DNA of 64,000 nucleotides from Nocardia acididurans (lineage in GTDB: Bacteria > Actinomycetota > Actinomycetes > Mycobacteriales > Mycobacteriaceae). Under the pieces are notes generated by a model. It had not been told where the DNA came from and searched no databases. It was given only the letters and a program-made list of their open reading frames with translations. Of the stretch, positions 62,294 to 64,000 are shown piece by piece. Made by a program: the position numbers and the translations under genes. Position 1 is the stretch's first letter; the number at the start of each line of letters is the position of its first letter. Location: NCBI RefSeq assembly GCF_016741815.1, contig NZ_JAERRJ010000001.1:372001-436000 (forward strand). Reading direction: 5' to 3'.

Positions 62294-63151
62294 ATGCTCG
62301 AAAAGAGCTCGCCGTCCTCGGAGTTCGTCGCCGCCATGGGCATGCGCATCGAACGCCACGCCGCCGTGTACGCCGAGCAGGATGTCCACACCTTCCTCCA
62401 GCAGCCGCATCGCATCCGGCGGCACGCCACCGAACAACCACTGCTCGACCTCTTCACCCATCACGTCGAAGCCGTGGTCGCCACCTACGATCCGCCCGGC
62501 ATCCGGCGCGCCGGGGACAGCCTGGTCTTCGAACACATCTATACGGCGGTGCTGCGCCCCGCCGCCGGGCAGCCCGCACCCCGGGCGACGGACCTGCTCA
62601 CCGCGCTGCTCGCCGCCGAGGTGGAGTTCCGCGGGCCGCTGCGGTTGAGCCGCACGCAGAACCGGCAACTCGCGGAAACCTATGAGCGCCTGGGCAAACC
62701 GCTCGTGACGGCCGGGCTGCCCGCCCACGCCGCCCTCGCGCTGCGCCGCGCGAGCGGGCTGTACCGCATGGACGAGGACACCGACGCCGAGGACCGCTGC
62801 GGCCTGGCGCTGGCCCGTGCGCGCCGACTCGCGCAGCCGGTGGCGTGGAAACGTGTCGGCGGCCTGTTCCCGGATCTGGTGTGCGGGTACGGGTACCGGC
62901 CGTTCCGCATGCTGGCGGTGATGGCCGTGCAGCTGATCATCTTCAGCGTCGCCATCGCCCTGCTGTCGCACGAGGCGGTCGCCACCACGATCTACAAGGT
63001 GATGGTCAGCTATCTGAATCCGCTCGGGCCGGGAGACACCGAGGGTTTGGACAAGGGCGGCCGGGTGCTGTTCGTTCTCGAGTCCATCCTCGGCACGGTC
63101 ACCCTGTCGGTGTTCTTCGCGCTGCTCGTGCGCCGCTGGTTCCGGCTCTGA
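62294..63151 (+). CDS. Two-helix membrane protein with ion-channel-like C-terminus
   Basis: A 285-residue protein from ATG 62294, two bases after the GNAT gene. Residues 1-205 are soluble and helical, with TEQPLLDLFTHHVEAVVATY. Residues 215-285 hold two helices (FRMLAVMAVQLIIFSVAIALL; VLFVLESILGTVTLSVFFAL then LVRRWFRL). The second resembles the inner helix of two-helix ion channels (ESILG...LVRR), but no selectivity-filter TVGYG sequence lies between them. It is likely a relative of channels or a membrane sensor. Confidence 0.6.
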   Translation: MLEKSSPSSEFVAAMGMRIERHAAVYAEQDVHTFLQQPHRIRRHATEQPLLDLFTHHVEAVVATYDPPGIRRAGDSLVFEHIYTAVLRPAAGQPAPRATDLLTALLAAEVEFRGPLRLSRTQNRQLAETYERLGKPLVTAGLPAHAALALRRASGLYRMDEDTDAEDRCGLALARARRLAQPVAWKRVGGLFPDLVCGYGYRPFRMLAVMAVQLIIFSVAIALLSHEAVATTIYKVMVSYLNPLGPGDTEGLDKGGRVLFVLESILGTVTLSVFFALLVRRWFRL

Positions 63152-63195
63152 CCAGCCCTACGCCCAGCAGTGGGCATTCACCACACCCAGGGGTT

Positions 63196-63215
63196 TCAGG
63201 GGCGTCAGCCCCTGA
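63196..63215. terminator. Bidirectional hairpin between convergent genes
   Basis: TCAGGGGC, loop GTCA, GCCCCTGA: a perfect 8-bp stem between the membrane-protein gene and the SCO2521-type gene. It is flanked by near-identical 14-bp words (63171-63184 and 63227-63240). Confidence 0.5.
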
Positions 63216-63233
63216 GGGTCCGGGAGTGGGTAT

Positions 63234-64000
63234 TCACCACTTCGCGGTGCTGATCTTCGCTGTCCGCAGGGCTTCCAGGGTCGCCACGGCCAGCCGGTCC
63301 CGGAGTCGGCCGACCTGCGCGGTCCACTGCTTGGTGAAGCCGGGATCGGTTTCCAGCCGAATCCACAACTCGCGCAGGCGTGGTGGCGTGTACGCCCCGG
63401 GCATCCACAGGTGCACAAGGTCTTCCAGCAACGGCAACAGGCCCGGCACCGTATCGCGTTCCGGTCCCGCCGCATCCGCGTCGGCGAGGGCGTTGCCGAG
63501 CGTGGTCAGCAGCCAGTCGTGCAGTGCCAGATCCTCGCAGAAGCGTTGCGCCCCAGCCAGATCCCGCACGGTCGGCACCATGATCCGCACGGACCGGGTG
63601 GCCTCGTCCTCCAGCCGGAAGGCGAACAGGGTGCGCCCGCGCACCTCGCCCGCCACCGGCGGAGCCACCCGCGCGGCCCAGCGCAGTCTGGTCGGCGCGG
63701 TCCGCAGCCGCGGCTGCTGGTCCAGCAGATCGGACATGCGCACCTGGGCGAGCAGGCGTTCGCTGATCGAACCCATATCGAGGGTGGTGGCGCTGGACGC
63801 CTCCAGGAAGCCCTCGGTCAGATCGACCGCGGCCACGGTGTCGTCCCCGATCCGGTGGATCAGTTCGACCGATCCCAGCCGGGCCAGATAGTGCGACCAG
63901 GCGAGTCGATTGGTCTTCTCCGCCCACACCACCCGGGTGCACGCCGAACTCTGCCCGACCCGGCCGCCCGTCACCACGGCATGTGAGGCGACGGTTCCGA
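63234..64000 (-). CDS. SCO2521 family protein (5' end outside window)
   Basis: The frame is open through the window end and reads GTVASHAVVTGGRVGQSSAC, which in SCO2521-type proteins lies inside the protein, so the start lies beyond the window. Other segments are WSHYLARLGSVELIHRIGDD and SERLLAQVRMSDLLDQQPRL. This family sits in a conserved actinomycete gene group of unknown role. No membrane segment is visible. Confidence 0.7.
   Translation of the reverse strand, partial: GTVASHAVVTGGRVGQSSACTRVVWAEKTNRLAWSHYLARLGSVELIHRIGDDTVAAVDLTEGFLEASSATTLDMGSISERLLAQVRMSDLLDQQPRLRTAPTRLRWAARVAPPVAGEVRGRTLFAFRLEDEATRSVRIMVPTVRDLAGAQRFCEDLALHDWLLTTLGNALADADAAGPERDTVPGLLPLLEDLVHLWMPGAYTPPRLRELWIRLETDPGFTKQWTAQVGRLRDRLAVATLEALRTAKISTAKW

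Overview
The window is high-GC actinobacterial chromosome. Nocardia or a close relative in the Mycobacteriales is the best guess. The block at 15331-20597 (GT87-type membrane protein, rpsF, ssb, rpsR, rplI, dnaB) follows the Mycobacterium tuberculosis Rv0051-Rv0058 order as I remember it, and the FadD5-like ligase, Sdh1-type succinate dehydrogenase and the DUF397/XRE regulator pair fit the same group. No rRNA, tRNA or CRISPR array was seen.

Layout. 1-2217: two AIM24 proteins and an unknown. 2355-4791: PTS-type dihydroxyacetone kinase dhaKLM. 4838-5485: a toxin-antitoxin-like pair read from a palindromic operator. 5557-14326: a Ter stress locus (HAD, a PRTase-TRSP/StiP-PELOTA fusion, a CitE-like lyase, a coiled-coil protein, two TerD-type proteins and a DUF475 membrane protein). 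14331-16752: DUF389 and GT87 membrane proteins. 16891-18706: rpsF-ssb-rpsR-rplI behind an S6:S18-type mRNA leader. 18782-19023: a cluster of DnaA-box-like sites. 19203-21921: dnaB, whose 3' half has clearly different codon usage, followed by a free-standing, splicing-dead DnaB intein that keeps its homing-endonuclease residues. 21891-33174: regulators, hydrolases, methyltransferases, a KstD-like flavoprotein, a phytoene-dehydrogenase-like oxidase and two LysR paralogues. 33388-41797: ThrE-type exporter, SGNH hydrolase, flippase-like protein with a kinase-like segment, degenerate isochorismatase, FadD5-like ligase and nitronate monooxygenase. 41965-46770: orphan VapB, a PKS-like protein without its nucleophiles, CPA2 antiporter and an S4 RNA-binding protein. 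46817-50352: NlpC/P60 hydrolase behind a c-di-AMP riboswitch, an AAA-type ATPase and a convergent pseudokinase. 50489-53726: long acyl-CoA dehydrogenase and a hydrolase separated by a palindrome-rich intergenic region. 53883-59608: the Sdh1 locus, split by a tnpB element whose guide-like sequence matches the start of the sdh anchor gene. 59642-64000: DUF397/XRE pair, GNAT, a membrane protein and a partial SCO2521-type gene.

The strongest candidates for something undescribed are (i) the pairing of a codon-shifted dnaB 3' half with an intein turned into a free-standing endonuclease, and (ii) the tnpB element bracketed by a 14-bp repeat that is both its presumed guide and the translation start of the succinate dehydrogenase genes. 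Several proteins have clearly lost catalytic residues (a PKS-like protein, a kinase, an isochorismatase) and look like retained pseudoenzymes. Family names come from recognition of motifs in the translated sequence. No database search was run, and all counts were made by hand.
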